From positions 55,611 to 119,610 of the forward strand of contig CAMAPK010000004.1 in NCBI GenBank assembly GCA_945860135.1: a stretch of DNA of 64,000 bases, written 5' to 3'. The notes under the pieces were generated by a model. That model did no database searches and had not been told where the DNA came from. It saw only the letters and a program-made list of their open reading frames with translations. Positions 39,719-51,376 of this stretch are shown in pieces. The stretch is from Nitrosovibrio sp. Nv4. Its GTDB lineage: Bacteria > Pseudomonadota > Gammaproteobacteria > Burkholderiales > Nitrosomonadaceae. Each line of letters starts with the position of its first letter. The stretch's first letter is position 1. Position numbers and translations under genes: made by a program.

Positions 39719-40354
39719 ATGAGCTTATCCGAAGAAATAAAACTACTCAATCCCCGTGATCCGGGCGGCTGGCCTGCGAGCATAAAAGCCGGCGCCCTCG
39801 CCACGTTGCTGATGGCGATCATTGCTATTGGTGTCGTGTTGGATTGGCAGGGCCAGTGGGAAATTCTGGATCGGGCCAAGACGGAAGAGACGGAGCTGAA
39901 AGAGACCTATCTGGCAAAGAGAAGGAATGCGGCCAATCTGGATATCTTGCGACAGCAATTGCAGGATATCGAACAGTCTCTTGGTACCTTGTTGAAACAA
40001 TTGCCGAGCAAATCCGAAATGGATGCGCTGCTGATAGACATCAATCAGGCAGGGCTGGGACGTGGTTTGCAGTTTGAGCTGTTCAGGCCGGCGGTCAGCG
40101 AGACCATGACAGAGTTCTACGCCGAGCTGCCCATCACGGTTCGTGTCACCGGCAGCTACCATGACATCGGTGCATTTGCCAGCGACATCGCGCAGTTGCC
40201 GCGTATCGTGACGCTGAACAATATAAGCGTTGCTCCCGGCACTAAAGGAGACTTGGTGCTGGATGCCACGGCCAAAACGTTTCGCTACCTCGATGAGGAA
40301 GAGGTGGCAAAACAGAAAAAGGCTGCCGCATTGGCGGCCGAGGGTAAGAAATGA
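39719..40354 (+). CDS. pilO: PilO
   Basis: Context; ELFRPAVSETMTEFYAELPITVRVTGSYHDIGAFASDIAQLPRIVTL. Confidence 0.95.
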   Translation: MSLSEEIKLLNPRDPGGWPASIKAGALATLLMAIIAIGVVLDWQGQWEILDRAKTEETELKETYLAKRRNAANLDILRQQLQDIEQSLGTLLKQLPSKSEMDALLIDINQAGLGRGLQFELFRPAVSETMTEFYAELPITVRVTGSYHDIGAFASDIAQLPRIVTLNNISVAPGTKGDLVLDATAKTFRYLDEEEVAKQKKAAALAAEGKK

Positions 40355-40878
40355 TGCGGCGATTTCATCTGCTGCCGCTACTGATTTCATTAGCGCTATC
40401 TGCTTGCGCTGAGAGTACCTATAGCGATCTGGATCAATTCATCAGGGATTCCGGCAAGGACCTGCATGGCAAGGTGGTTCCGCCACCCGTGATCAAGCCC
40501 TATGAGCACTATCCCTATGACGCATTCGACATTCCCGATCCATTCAAACCGCGCAAGAGCGAGTCGCTGAAAAGTGGCGGCGGTGGACTTCAGCCAGACC
40601 TGAAGCGACGCAAGGAGCTGTTGGAGAGTTTCCCGCTGGAGAGCCTGAAAATGGTCGGCTCGCTGCAGCAGAACAAAGTGACCTATGCGCTGATCAGGGC
40701 GCCGGACAACACCCTCCACCGGGTCAGAGCGGGCAGTTATCTGGGTCAGGACTTCGGGCTGATAACCGCAGTTTCGGAATCCGAGATCAGGCTTAAAGAG
40801 ATCGTGCAGGACAACACCGGTGACTGGGCAGAACGTGTCAGCACCCTAATACTGGAAGATCAGGAGCGAAGTCAATGA
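40351..40878 (+). CDS. pilP: PilP lipoprotein
   Basis: LSACAESTYSDLDQF; DPFKPRK; ESLKMVGSL. Confidence 0.95.
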   Translation: MMRRFHLLPLLISLALSACAESTYSDLDQFIRDSGKDLHGKVVPPPVIKPYEHYPYDAFDIPDPFKPRKSESLKSGGGGLQPDLKRRKELLESFPLESLKMVGSLQQNKVTYALIRAPDNTLHRVRAGSYLGQDFGLITAVSESEIRLKEIVQDNTGDWAERVSTLILEDQERSQ

Positions 40879-43008
40879 ACACACCGACTGTTATGAATCG
40901 TTATGCGTGGCTGGGATGCACCTTGTTATTGGCCATGCTTCCACCAGCAAGCGCGGCTGACACGGAGCCGACTGCTGCTGCGCAATATAATATTGAAGAC
41001 ATCAGTGTTTCCGCTGCTAAAGGTAATGTGACAATGGTCAAAGTGACAATGAATCAGCCGCTGACTGCCGCTCCCGTGGGCATTTCCCTGAGCAATTCAG
41101 ACTCGGCACGGATTTATTTCGATTTCCTCAACACGTCCAATGCACTGGGCAAGAATATCCTAAAAATTGACGAAGGGGGGGTGCGCAGTTTCAATATTGT
41201 ACAGGTTGGAGGCCGTACCCGGCTGGTGATGAATTTGTCTCGACCGATGAATTATGTTGCTGCAATCGAAGATAAAGTTGTTTTAATCACTTTGCGGAAT
41301 GTGGTTGCTGAGCCTACCGCGAGTGCGACCACACATTTCGCTGAAGTAAAGCCCGACAGGCCGCAGCTCCTGAGTTTACGGGATGTGGAGTTTCGCCGCG
41401 GCGCCGACGGTGAAGGACTAGTACAGGTGGATTTGTCGGATGCCGGTATCGGAATTGATGTGCGTCAGCAGGGAAAAAATATCGTAGTCGAATTCATCAG
41501 GGTATCCCTGCCGCGTAATCTGGAGCGGCGGCTGGATGTAGTGGATTTCGCCACGCCGGTACAGACCATCGAAACCCTCACGCATGGGGAAAACGTGCGC
41601 ATGGTGATCGAATCCAAGGGACTATGGGAACACTCGGCTTATCAGACGGACACCAAATTCATTCTGAAAGTGAAACCGGTGACAGAGGATCCCGACAGAC
41701 TCGCGAACGGAAAATCCGGCCGTGGCGGTTTCAAGGGCGACAGGCTGTCGCTTAATTTTCAGAACGTGGATGTGCGCGCGGTGCTGCAGGTGATCGCTGA
41801 CTTTACCGGACTCAATATCATCACCAGCGACACAGTTACCGGCAATCTTACGCTGCGGTTGAAGGATGTCCCGTGGGATCAGGCATTGGATATCATGCTT
41901 CAGGCCAAAGGATTGGGCCAGCGCCAGGTCGGCAACGTCATTCTGATTGCGCCACGCGATGAAATTGCCACCAAGGAGAAGCTTGATCTGGAATTCCTGC
42001 AGCAGATTTCCGATCTGGAGCCGATCCACACCGAGAGTTTCCAGATGAGTTACCAGAAGGCCGATGTAATCAGAACCATGTTGGCTGATCCGGTGCAGAA
42101 GATGCTGAGCAAGCGTGGTAGCGTAGCAATGGATGCCCGCACCAACACCTTGTTCGTGCGAGATACACCCACGCAACTGGAGGAGCTGCGCAAACTGCTC
42201 GTAAAAATCGATATCCCCGTGCGGCAGGTGATGATCGAGGCACGTATCGTGGAAGCGATCGATACATTCAGCCGCAACCTTGGCGCTCGCTTTGGTGTTC
42301 AGAGTAACAGCGCCGGCGGCCTGGGAGTTTCCGGCACACAGGCGGGTTCCAGCGCCTTGGCCCTTGGCGGCTCCCCGAGTGGCTCGAACCTGCTTAATAA
42401 TGTCAACATGCCCGCAATCGGTGCGCAAGGTGCCGCTGCAGCATTGGGTGGGCCGTTTACGCTGGGTCAGCCTGATCAAAATCAATAACGGCACCCTGGT
42501 CAACCTGGAATTGTCCGCGCTGGAGACCGACGGCAGAGGCAAGGTCATTGCCAGCCCGCGGATAGTGACTGCGGATCAGGTTGAGGCCACCATTGAACAG
42601 GGCTCGCGCATCCCGTTCCAGCAGGCGACCAGCAGCGGTGCCACCAGCGTTGTTTTCAGGGATGCAACACTGCGCCTCAGGGTCACGCCGCAGATCACGC
42701 CCGACAACAATGTCATCATGAACCTGAACGTCAACCAGGACAGCATCGGCACGGTTACCACCACTGGTGTGCCGACCATTAATACCAAGCAAATCACCAC
42801 GCAGGTACTGGTGGAAAATGGCGGGACGGTAGTTATTGGCGGCATTTTCTCCCGGGACGAAAATAATCTGACCAACAGGGTGCCGCTGCTGGGGGATATT
42901 CCGTTGCTTGGAAACGTGTTCAGGAATAATGCAAGAAGGGACAATAAAACGGAATTGCTGATTTTTGTTACCCCGCGCATATTGAAAGACAGTCTTAATA
43001 TGCGCTGA
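40875..43008 (+). pseudogene. pilQ: PilQ secretin, split into two frames by an apparent single-base frameshift near 42465-42480
   Basis: ORF 40875-42488 ends GGPFTLGQPDQNQ*; the secretin domain continues in another frame as SLIKINNGTLVNLELSALETDGRGKVIASPRIVTADQVEATIEQG...TELLIFVTPRILKDSL. Confidence 0.85.
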
Positions 43009-43092
43009 CCGCGAACTCTCCCAGTGCCGGCAGAGCCCGGCCTGGCTTCTTTGTATTACGCGGATGCGGGCATTTCCGCTACAATCATCCGA

Positions 43093-43689
43093 ATGAATTC
43101 AGTTAAAGTGACAATGGCGCCAGACCATGCTGCGGGAGAAGCGGGCGGCAATATTTTCCTGGTGGGCATGATGGGGGCGGGGAAGACCACCATCGGCAAG
43201 TCTTTGGCCAGCCATCTGGATAAAACATTCTTTGATTCGGATCGTGAAATTCAGAAACGTACCGGAGTTGGTATACCGGTAATTTTTGAAATTGAGGGCG
43301 AGGCTGGTTTTCGCAAGCGCGAAACGGAAATGCTGCGGGAACTGGTGAAATTAAAGAATATTGTGCTGGCTACAGGGGGCGGCGCGATACTGAGTATGGA
43401 AAATCGCGAGTTGTTAAGGCGTAATGGTACCGTAGTCTATCTGCGAGCCACAGTGGATGATCTGTGGCGGCGTACCCGGCACGACAAGAGTCGGCCACTG
43501 CTGCAGACCCCGAATCCCCATGCCAAGCTGGCTGAACTCTATGCGCAACGTGATCCACTTTACTGTGAAATAGCGCATATCGTTGTTGAAAGCGGAACGC
43601 AGAGTACTCGTCAACTGACTCAATCACTCGCACAGCAGCTAACGGGTGCTGATTTGAACATAGACGGGACCTATTCAGAGGTTCCTTGA
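43093..43689 (+). CDS. aroK: Shikimate kinase
   Basis: [35 protein letters not shown]. Confidence 0.96.
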   Translation: MNSVKVTMAPDHAAGEAGGNIFLVGMMGAGKTTIGKSLASHLDKTFFDSDREIQKRTGVGIPVIFEIEGEAGFRKRETEMLRELVKLKNIVLATGGGAILSMENRELLRRNGTVVYLRATVDDLWRRTRHDKSRPLLQTPNPHAKLAELYAQRDPLYCEIAHIVVESGTQSTRQLTQSLAQQLTGADLNIDGTYSEVP

Positions 43690-43738
43690 TCCACCTTGGC
43701 AATCTTGTTGCAACACCCATGAAATTCATACGAATACC

Positions 43739-44839
43739 ATGCAAACCATTACGGTAGAGCTTGCCTCCGCAGCAAACGAGCGTGGTTACCCGATACTTAT
43801 CGGCGCTGGCATATTGGATCAGCCCGACCTTATTCTGCCCTACCTGCTGCAGAAGCGGGTTGCCATCGTCACCAACACCACGGTGGCGCCGCTTTACCTG
43901 GAACGATTGCGTATGGGGCTGGAAAGCCATGGGGTAGCGGCTATCTCCATCGTCCTTCCCGACGGCGAGGAACACAAGAACTGGCAAACATTAAATCTTA
44001 TTTTCGATGCGCTACTGTCAAACCGCTGTGAACGCAACACTACGGTCATCGCGCTGGGCGGTGGAGTCATCGGCGATCTGGCCGGATTCGCCGCCGCAAC
44101 TTATCTGCGTGGGGTGCCGTTTATCCAGGTTCCAACCACATTGCTGGCGCAAGTGGATTCTTCGGTGGGCGGCAAGACTGGCATCAACCATCCGCTCGGC
44201 AAGAACATGATCGGTGCTTTTTATCAGCCACGCGTGGTGCTGGCAGACAGCGCGACGCTCGGCACCTTGCCCGAGAGGGAATTACGTGCCGGCATTGCGG
44301 AGATCATCAAGTATGGATTGATCCGGGATCCTGCCTTTTTCGAGTGGCTGGAGCAGAATATGGCCCAGTTGCTGGCACGCGATCCTGACGTGCTGAACGA
44401 GGCAATTCGACGGAGTTGCGCGAACAAGGCAGAAGTTGTTGCGGCTGACGAACGCGAAAGTGGTGTAAGGGCGCTGCTCAATCTTGGCCATACCTTTGCT
44501 CATGCCATCGAAAACGGCATGGGCTACGGCGTGTGGCTGCACGGCGAAGCGGTGGCAGCAGGCACGCTGCTGGCTGCGGAATTATCACAGCGCATGCACC
44601 TGCTCAGTACAGCCGAAGTCGGGCGCATCCGCAAGATTTACTTGCAGGCTGGACTTCCTGTTGTTGCGCCCGATCTTGGCGTGGAAAAGTATCTACACCT
44701 GATGGGAATGGACAAAAAAGTCGAAGGCGGGAAAATGCGTTTTGTTCTCCTCAAACGCATTGGTAAAGCTGTGATTCATGCCGAGGTACCCGCGGCTATC
44801 CTGACCGGCACCCTGGTGGAATGCATTGTTAATGCATAA
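43739..44839 (+). CDS. aroB: 3-dehydroquinate synthase
   Basis: [52 protein letters not shown]. Confidence 0.98.
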   Translation: MQTITVELASAANERGYPILIGAGILDQPDLILPYLLQKRVAIVTNTTVAPLYLERLRMGLESHGVAAISIVLPDGEEHKNWQTLNLIFDALLSNRCERNTTVIALGGGVIGDLAGFAAATYLRGVPFIQVPTTLLAQVDSSVGGKTGINHPLGKNMIGAFYQPRVVLADSATLGTLPERELRAGIAEIIKYGLIRDPAFFEWLEQNMAQLLARDPDVLNEAIRRSCANKAEVVAADERESGVRALLNLGHTFAHAIENGMGYGVWLHGEAVAAGTLLAAELSQRMHLLSTAEVGRIRKIYLQAGLPVVAPDLGVEKYLHLMGMDKKVEGGKMRFVLLKRIGKAVIHAEVPAAILTGTLVECIVNA

Positions 44840-45953
44840 GTTCGCGCCTTACGCAGTATCGTCGGCAAATTCACGTGGCCGCCGTGTGCAGGAGGAATCC
44901 CCGTCCGGGCGCAGTGAATTCCAGCGCGATCGTGATCGCATTATCCATTCCACCGCATTTCGCCGGCTTGAATACAAAACCCAGGTTTTCGTCAACCATG
45001 AAGGCGACCTGTTCCGTACCCGTCTGACCCACAGCCTGGAAGTGGCGCAAATCGGCCGCTCTGTCGCGCGCAATCTGCATCTTAATGAAGATCTGGTTGA
45101 AGCCATTGCCCTGGCGCATGACTTGGGGCATACGCCATTCGGTCACGCCGGACAGGATGCGCTGAACGACTGCATGAAAAATCATGGCGGTTTTGAACAT
45201 AATCTGCAATCCCTGCGTGTGGTCGATGTGCTGGAAGAGCGTTACGGCGCGTTTGATGGTTTGAACCTGTGCTTCGAAACCCGTGAAGGCATACTTAAAC
45301 ACTGCGCGAAGAAAAATGCCAGAAAACTCGGGGACGTGGGCGAGCGCTTTCTCTCCAATCAAAGGCCGTCACTGGAAGCGCAACTCGCCAATCTGGCCGA
45401 TGAAATTGCCTATAACAATCACGATGTGGACGACGGTCTGCGTTCCGGTCTCATCGCTCAGGAGCAACTGGAACAAGTCGGCATATTTTCACGGCATCTG
45501 GCAATGGTGAGAAAACTTTATCCTGAGATCTCGGGACGGCGTCTGGTTCATGAAACCGTGCGGCGCATGATCAATACCCTGGTGGCGGATCTGATCAGAC
45601 AGAGTGCGGCCAGCATCACCGCCGCCCGGCTGGAAGACCTGCCTGCGGTGCGAATGGCCCCGCTGCTGATCGGTTTCAGTGAGAAAATCAGACTGGAACA
45701 GCAGGAGTTGAAGAAATTCCTGCGCGACCATCTTTACCGGCACTATCAGGTGGCGCGCATGAGCAACAAAGCGCGGCATACCATCGAAATGCTGTTCAAT
45801 GCATTTAGCTCGGATATCCGGTTGCTTCCTCCAGAGCACCAGATCAAGTACCAGCAGGACGGGCATCAGGCCATCGCCGACTATATCGCCGGCATGACCG
45901 ATCGCTACGCAATCCGGGAATACCGGCGACTGTTCGCCATCGAGGAAAGCTGA
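44826..45953 (+). CDS. dgt: Deoxyguanosinetriphosphate triphosphohydrolase-like protein (dGTPase)
   Basis: [52 protein letters not shown]. Confidence 0.96.
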   Translation: MLMHKFAPYAVSSANSRGRRVQEESPSGRSEFQRDRDRIIHSTAFRRLEYKTQVFVNHEGDLFRTRLTHSLEVAQIGRSVARNLHLNEDLVEAIALAHDLGHTPFGHAGQDALNDCMKNHGGFEHNLQSLRVVDVLEERYGAFDGLNLCFETREGILKHCAKKNARKLGDVGERFLSNQRPSLEAQLANLADEIAYNNHDVDDGLRSGLIAQEQLEQVGIFSRHLAMVRKLYPEISGRRLVHETVRRMINTLVADLIRQSAASITAARLEDLPAVRMAPLLIGFSEKIRLEQQELKKFLRDHLYRHYQVARMSNKARHTIEMLFNAFSSDIRLLPPEHQIKYQQDGHQAIADYIAGMTDRYAIREYRRLFAIEES

Positions 45954-46075
45954 TTAAAAAATGGCCCGGCCATATTCAGATCGGTCGCTGTGGCACTGCT
46001 TCTGGACGACGCGCACTGTGTACGCAGAAGCCAATCGCTGGTAGTATCTGGTTGAATTTATGCGATTGAGCGGGC

Positions 46076-47146
46076 TTGCAAATGACAAAACTGAAAAACG
46101 ATACGCTGATACGCGCGCTACTGCGCCAACCGACTGAATATACTCCGGTATGGCTGATGCGTCAGGCTGGGCGCTATCTCCCCGAATATAATCAGACGCG
46201 TGCCCGTGCCGGCGATTTTCTTTCGCTGTGCAAGAATCCCGATTTCGCCACGGAAGTTACCATGCAGCCGCTGGCACGATTTCCACTGGATGCGGCGATA
46301 CTGTTTTCCGACATCCTCACCATTCCGGATGCGATGGGGCTGGGGCTTTATTTCGCCGAAGGCGAGGGTCCCAAGTTCGAGCGGCCGTTGCGGGAGGAAT
46401 GGGAAATTCGCGCACTGACGGTGCCCGATCCGGCCGTGCATTTACGCTATGTGATGGATGCGGTGGCCCAGATTCGCAAGACGCTGGATAACCAGGTGCC
46501 GCTGATTGGTTTTTCCGGCAGTCCATTTACGCTTGCCTGCTACATGGTGGAAGGTTGCGGCGGTACTGATTTTCGGCAAATCAAAACCATGCTTTACCAG
46601 CGCCCCGATCTGCTGCACCACATTCTCAACATCAATGCCCAGGCAGTCATTGCCTATCTCAACGCGCAGATCGAATCCGGCGCGCAGGCAGTGATGATTT
46701 TTGATACCTGGGGCGGAGCGCTATCGCATAACGCCTATCAGGAATTTTCCTTGCGCTACATGAGCCAGATACTGGCCGGATTAATACGCGAGCATGGCGG
46801 CGCACGCATCCCTGCCGTGGTTTTCACCAAGGGTGGCGGGCTATGGCTGGAAAGCATTGCCAACAGCGGGTGTGATGCAGTGGGCCTTGACTGGACCGTG
46901 GATATCGCGGAAGCGCGGCGACGCATCGGCCACAAAGTTGCGCTGCAAGGCAATCTTGATCCGGCAGTATTGTTCGCTGCGCCGGAAATTATTATTGCTG
47001 AAACGGAAAAAATTCTTGCCGGCTATGGCAACGGCAGCGGCCATGTGTTCAATCTGGGACACGGCATTTCCCAGTTCACGCCGCCGGAGAGCGCCCTGAC
47101 CCTGGCGGAAGCTGTGCATGCCCTGAGCCGTAAATATCACCAGTGA
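46076..47146 (+). CDS. hemE: Uroporphyrinogen decarboxylase
   Basis: [37 protein letters not shown]. Confidence 0.98.
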   Translation: MQMTKLKNDTLIRALLRQPTEYTPVWLMRQAGRYLPEYNQTRARAGDFLSLCKNPDFATEVTMQPLARFPLDAAILFSDILTIPDAMGLGLYFAEGEGPKFERPLREEWEIRALTVPDPAVHLRYVMDAVAQIRKTLDNQVPLIGFSGSPFTLACYMVEGCGGTDFRQIKTMLYQRPDLLHHILNINAQAVIAYLNAQIESGAQAVMIFDTWGGALSHNAYQEFSLRYMSQILAGLIREHGGARIPAVVFTKGGGLWLESIANSGCDAVGLDWTVDIAEARRRIGHKVALQGNLDPAVLFAAPEIIIAETEKILAGYGNGSGHVFNLGHGISQFTPPESALTLAEAVHALSRKYHQ

Positions 47147-47156
47147 CCAGTGCTAA

Positions 47157-47427
47157 GGAGCCACTGAACAAGTCCTCCGTGGAGCGCGTTGCTGGTAAAA
47201 TCGGGATGATTGCAAGGCGCGCGACGCAGGTCGTAGCTGGCCTACGAGGCCAAGGAGCGCAACGCAGCAAGTGCCAGATTTTGCCGCAACCCTACGGGAC
47301 TGGGCTTTGCGGGCGGTCTGCGGTGTCAGGCGCGTAGCGAAGGGAATGACCATTCGCGTCCTGCCTTTCGTGCATCCCATCCCGCAAAGCCGCCGTCGCG
47401 CCCGCGTGGGACTTGTTCAGTGGTTCC
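47157..47427. mobile_element. MITE-like non-autonomous element (IS5-type signature)
   Basis: TIRs GGAGCCACTGAACAAGTCC (47157-47175) and GGACTTGTTCAGTGGTTCC (47409-47427), 18/19 match; flanking CTAA at 47153-47156 and 47428-47431; no ORF of its own. Confidence 0.82.
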
Positions 47428-47500
47428 CTAATGGGGTACTTCTAACAATCCGGATTTCAGCGCCGCACTTCTTTGTAATGTTTCAGCAGGACACCCATCC

Positions 47501-48178
47501 GTGCATATACTCATAATCGAAGACGATCCCGCGATCGCTACCAATCTCTACGATTTTCTGGAAGCCCGCGGGCACAGTGTCGATGCAGCCGCTGACGGCA
47601 TCACCGGCCTGCATCTCGCGATCACACAACACTTTGACGGCATTCTGCTTGATCTCGGTTTGCCGGGTATGGACGGCATCACATTGTGCCGCAAGCTGCG
47701 GCAGGAAGCGCATCTGGACACGCCGGTGCTGATGCTGACCGCGCGCGACACGCTGGAGGACAAGCTGAAAGGTTTTGAACACGGGGCAGATGACTATCTG
47801 GTCAAGCCGTTTGCCTTGAGAGAAGTCGAGGCACGTCTGGTGGCAATGCACAAACGTCATAGCGGCAAGGTCACCAGCCGCATGCTGGAAACCGGCGATC
47901 TGTCATTCGACCCGAAAACGATGTCGATCATTTTCGCCGGTATAGGGGTCAAATTGCCGCCGAAATGTATTCGCCTGCTTGCGCTCATGATGAGCGAGTC
48001 CGGACGCGTATTCAGCCGGAAAGAACTCGAGTCGGGAGTGTGGGGGGATGCGCAGGAAACCAGTGATACCCTGCGCAGTCATATGCACGAACTGCGCCGC
48101 GCACTGATCCGGGCTGGCGGCTACGATCCGATCGAGACCGTCCACGGCCTCGGCTACCGCCTGATTACTCGTGCTTGA
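47501..48178 (+). CDS. OmpR-family response regulator
   Basis: ILIIEDDPAIATNL; DGILLDLGLPGMDG; winged-helix C-terminus. Confidence 0.95.
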   Translation: MHILIIEDDPAIATNLYDFLEARGHSVDAAADGITGLHLAITQHFDGILLDLGLPGMDGITLCRKLRQEAHLDTPVLMLTARDTLEDKLKGFEHGADDYLVKPFALREVEARLVAMHKRHSGKVTSRMLETGDLSFDPKTMSIIFAGIGVKLPPKCIRLLALMMSESGRVFSRKELESGVWGDAQETSDTLRSHMHELRRALIRAGGYDPIETVHGLGYRLITRA

Positions 48179-49439
48179 GCTTAAGCGCGGTCTGCGCCTG
48201 CGCATTGCGCTAGCGTTCGCAATCTTCTGCATATTCGTCGTCGGCACCCTGGGCATCAGTCTTTATGTCGCTTCCGGCGATATTGAAGAGGCGCACATTG
48301 AGCAGGTCATTGAAATGGAGATGGACCATCTCATTGAGCGCTACCGTCAGCAGCCTGGTTTTATTCCACAAGCGGGTTCCAACCTCGAAGAGTACATCGT
48401 GCGCAACCATGTCGAGGATTTGCGGCTGCCCGATCACCTGCAGGGCCTCAACCAGAGGCGTCACATGGTATTTCGCGGCCCCCAGGAAGTCCGAGTCGCA
48501 GTACGGCACGTCGACGGGGTCAAGTTTCTTGTCGCGTATGAAATCGGGCTGCATGAGCAGCGCAAACAGGAGTTCGGGCTGCTGATCGGGTTGTCGCTGA
48601 TCCTGCTGGTCGGCGTAGCACTGGTGGTGGGATACCTGCTCGCCGGGCTGCTCGTCAGAGAAGTCGCCGACCTTGCCGAGAAAGTAAGGAATCTTGCGCC
48701 CGGCAATGTGCAGGGCGTAACACTGACACAGCCAGGGATGGATGAAGAAGTGGCGCAGCTGGCACACGCACTGGATGATTACCAGAGTCGTATCAGGCGC
48801 ATGCTGCAGCGCGAACAGGAGTTCACCGCCAACGTGAGCCATGAAATGCGCACCCCGATCACCACGATCCTGACGAGTTGCGAGTTGCTGGCGACTGAGC
48901 CGAGCATGCCCGAAAAGGTGCGCACCCGCATCGGTATGATCGAGGCGGCAGCGACCCGCATGGGCGAACAATTGCAGGCTTTGCTGTTTCTTGCCCGCGA
49001 ACAGGCGCTGGGCGTCACGGAACCGGTCGCAATCGCGGAATGCGTGTACAATGCGGCCGAGCCGTTACGCCTGGAAATCGCGCGTAAACACCTCGACTTT
49101 GAGGTAATAGTGGAGCCGGAAGCTGTCCTCACGCTCAACCGGCAAGCGCTGCACACCGCCCTGGTGAATCTGCTGCGCAACGCCGTGCAATATACCGCAC
49201 ATGGTTCTGTGCGGGTGAAATTCAGCGGGCGCGAGCTCACGATCTCCGATTCGGGCATCGGTATCGAACCTTCTTACCTGCCTTTCCTGTTCGAACGCTT
49301 TTTCCGGGGTTCGACCCAGGGCGAAGGTCTGGGGATCGGGCTGGCCATCGTCAAGCGCATTTGCGATCACTACGGCTGGCACATCGAAGTCGACAGCACG
49401 CCCGGGCAGGGTGCAACTTTTCATATCACCTTTCCCTGA
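48171..49439 (+). CDS. Sensor histidine kinase
   Basis: TM-periplasmic-TM; FTANVSHEMRTPITTI; ISDSGIGIEPSYLPFLFERFFRG; GLGIGLAIVKRI. Confidence 0.95.
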   Translation: MLELKRGLRLRIALAFAIFCIFVVGTLGISLYVASGDIEEAHIEQVIEMEMDHLIERYRQQPGFIPQAGSNLEEYIVRNHVEDLRLPDHLQGLNQRRHMVFRGPQEVRVAVRHVDGVKFLVAYEIGLHEQRKQEFGLLIGLSLILLVGVALVVGYLLAGLLVREVADLAEKVRNLAPGNVQGVTLTQPGMDEEVAQLAHALDDYQSRIRRMLQREQEFTANVSHEMRTPITTILTSCELLATEPSMPEKVRTRIGMIEAAATRMGEQLQALLFLAREQALGVTEPVAIAECVYNAAEPLRLEIARKHLDFEVIVEPEAVLTLNRQALHTALVNLLRNAVQYTAHGSVRVKFSGRELTISDSGIGIEPSYLPFLFERFFRGSTQGEGLGIGLAIVKRICDHYGWHIEVDSTPGQGATFHITFP

Positions 49440-49559
49440 CCACAATACTGTGGGCCTCACAAATTCATCACATCTAAAAGATGTTTTCTTCACATTTGCT
49501 ATGCTAACTTGCTGCACTCGTATCGCTAGTAGAAAACCAATCAAATAGGGAGATAACGA

Positions 49560-50513
49560 ATGCCAACCGTGCAACCAGTAGTACTATTTTTCATCTTGGG
49601 CGTTTTGGCCGGGGTATTGAAATCCGACCTCAAGATTCCTGAGGCTTTATACAAAAGCATGAGCCTCTTCCTGTTGATCGCGATCGGTCTCAAGGGCGGG
49701 GTGTCGATGGCCAAGTACGAAATCATGGAAGTGCTGCCCATTGCCCTGTCCATGGTGGTGCTCGCGGCATTGGTTCCGCTGTGCGCCTACCCTATATTGA
49801 AGTATGTGGGCAAATTCAACCAGGCTGACTCGGGCGCCATTGCCGCCCACTACGGTTCGGTGAGCGCGGTGACCTTCGCCGTGGGTATTGCCTTCCTGGA
49901 AGGTGAGGGGCAGACCTCCGAGGGTTACATGGTCCTGATCATGGCGCTGATGGAAATACCGGCACTGGTAACCGGCACGATCCTGGCGCGGCGCGGCGCC
50001 GGAGGCGAAACCGCATGGGGCAAACTGATGCACGAGATTCTGACCGGCACCAGTATTTTCCTGATGGTGGGCGGGGTTATCATCGGTTATTACGCCGGTA
50101 TCGTGAAACTGGTTTCACCACTGGACAAGATGTTCATGGACCTGTTCATGGGGGTACTGGCTTTCTTCCTGCTGGAGATGGGTCTGCTGGCATCGGCGCG
50201 ACTGGCGGCAATCAGGGCAAAAGGCACATTCCTGATCGTGTTCGGCATCATGTTCCCGCTAGCAGCCGGGTTACTGGGCGCTTTCCTGGGCAGCGCATTC
50301 GGACTGTCGCTTGGCGGCACCACAATGCTCGCTGTACTGTACGCCAGCTGCTCTTACATCGCGGCTCCCGCAGCCATGCGCATCGCAGTGCCGGATGCGG
50401 ATCCTGCGGTATCGATCGGCGCTTCCCTCGGGGTGACCTTTCCATTTAATATATTTGTCGGCGTGCCGATTTACTATGAGATGGCGAAATTTTTCGTCGG
50501 CGGTCCAGCATAG
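49560..50513 (+). CDS. sbtA: SbtA-like sodium-dependent bicarbonate transporter
   Basis: LFFILGVLAGVLKSDLKIPEALYKSMSLFLLIAIGLKGG...SGAIAAHYGSVSAVTFAVGIAFLE, characteristic of Sbt_1. Confidence 0.92.
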   Translation: MPTVQPVVLFFILGVLAGVLKSDLKIPEALYKSMSLFLLIAIGLKGGVSMAKYEIMEVLPIALSMVVLAALVPLCAYPILKYVGKFNQADSGAIAAHYGSVSAVTFAVGIAFLEGEGQTSEGYMVLIMALMEIPALVTGTILARRGAGGETAWGKLMHEILTGTSIFLMVGGVIIGYYAGIVKLVSPLDKMFMDLFMGVLAFFLLEMGLLASARLAAIRAKGTFLIVFGIMFPLAAGLLGAFLGSAFGLSLGGTTMLAVLYASCSYIAAPAAMRIAVPDADPAVSIGASLGVTFPFNIFVGVPIYYEMAKFFVGGPA

Positions 50514-50566
50514 TAGAGCGGACAGATTTCAACTCAACCATTGTTTGATCATTTCCGGGGAAAGTC

Positions 50567-50884
50567 ATGAATAACACGATAGCAATGAAACGATTCGAGA
50601 TCGTCGTTGATGAAGAAAAACTCAACGAGCTGATCGCGTTGCTGGGGGAAGCCGGCGTGCGCGGCTATACCTTCATCAAGAATACGGGCGGCCTCGGCTC
50701 GCGCGGCGAACGGCGCCCCGACGGCCTCTTCCTGCAGGAAGAGAATGCCATGGTGATTCTCGCCTGCCAGCAAGAGCAGGCGCAGAAGTTAGTTGCTACA
50801 CTGCGCCCCAAGCTGAAGGAATTCGGCGGTATGTGCCTGATTTCGGACTGTCTCTGGGTGGAAGGGCCGGCAGTCTCATATTGA
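50567..50884 (+). CDS. PII-like signalling protein (SbtB/CPII-like), copy 1
   Basis: MKRFEIVVDEEKLNELIALLGEAGVRGYTFIKNTGGLGSRGERR...; directly follows sbtA. Confidence 0.85.
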   Translation: MNNTIAMKRFEIVVDEEKLNELIALLGEAGVRGYTFIKNTGGLGSRGERRPDGLFLQEENAMVILACQQEQAQKLVATLRPKLKEFGGMCLISDCLWVEGPAVSY

Positions 50885-51037
50885 TTTTGATTTTTCCATC
50901 AGGCGTCGCGATGGGCAGTGGTCGAGTGCAGACTGTCTTCAGATAGTTTGCACTGCGTCACTGCACCAGGCTAAAAAGTCCCAGCTGTGACTGGCTGGCT
51001 TCCCCTGATGCAACCTTCTCAACTCATTAAAACGGTG

Positions 51038-51070
51038 ACGGCTGCATGGTCGTAGTGACCATGCAGCCGT
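51038..51070 (+). terminator. Long hairpin after sbtA-PII copy 1
   Basis: ACGGCTGCATGGTC-gtagt-GACCATGCAGCCGT perfect 14-bp stem. Confidence 0.6.
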
Positions 51071-51376
51071 TTAATCGAGGGTTGGCAAGAGAGCTTCATC
51101 CTGTTGGATGAAGTGAGGCCCAAGATATTGTCGCGTCAGAAAAGGGGAGGGGCAGGGATGCGGGATACTTCCGGTGAGCGAATTCGCGTCGAGTGTGGCC
51201 CAGTTGCGGTCAGTTTGTTGCATGCGTGGCTGCTTTCCTGCATGAAATACATCCTGCGAAATGCAGTATTCACTATGCGGGCGGTGGATCCGCTGCCGAC
51301 CCGCATCTGCCAGGGAGACTGCCCCCAGGGCGTACGCTTTTTCAAGTCTCGTCTTCAAGCATAAAGGCGGGCGGCC

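Noticed and set aside
41622-42548. 308-aa minus-strand ORF
   Set aside because: Antisense to pilQ; no recognisable domain.
51104-51364. 86-aa ORF before the first NuoM-like gene
   Set aside because: Overlaps competing frames on both strands, no domain; probably 5' untranslated region.
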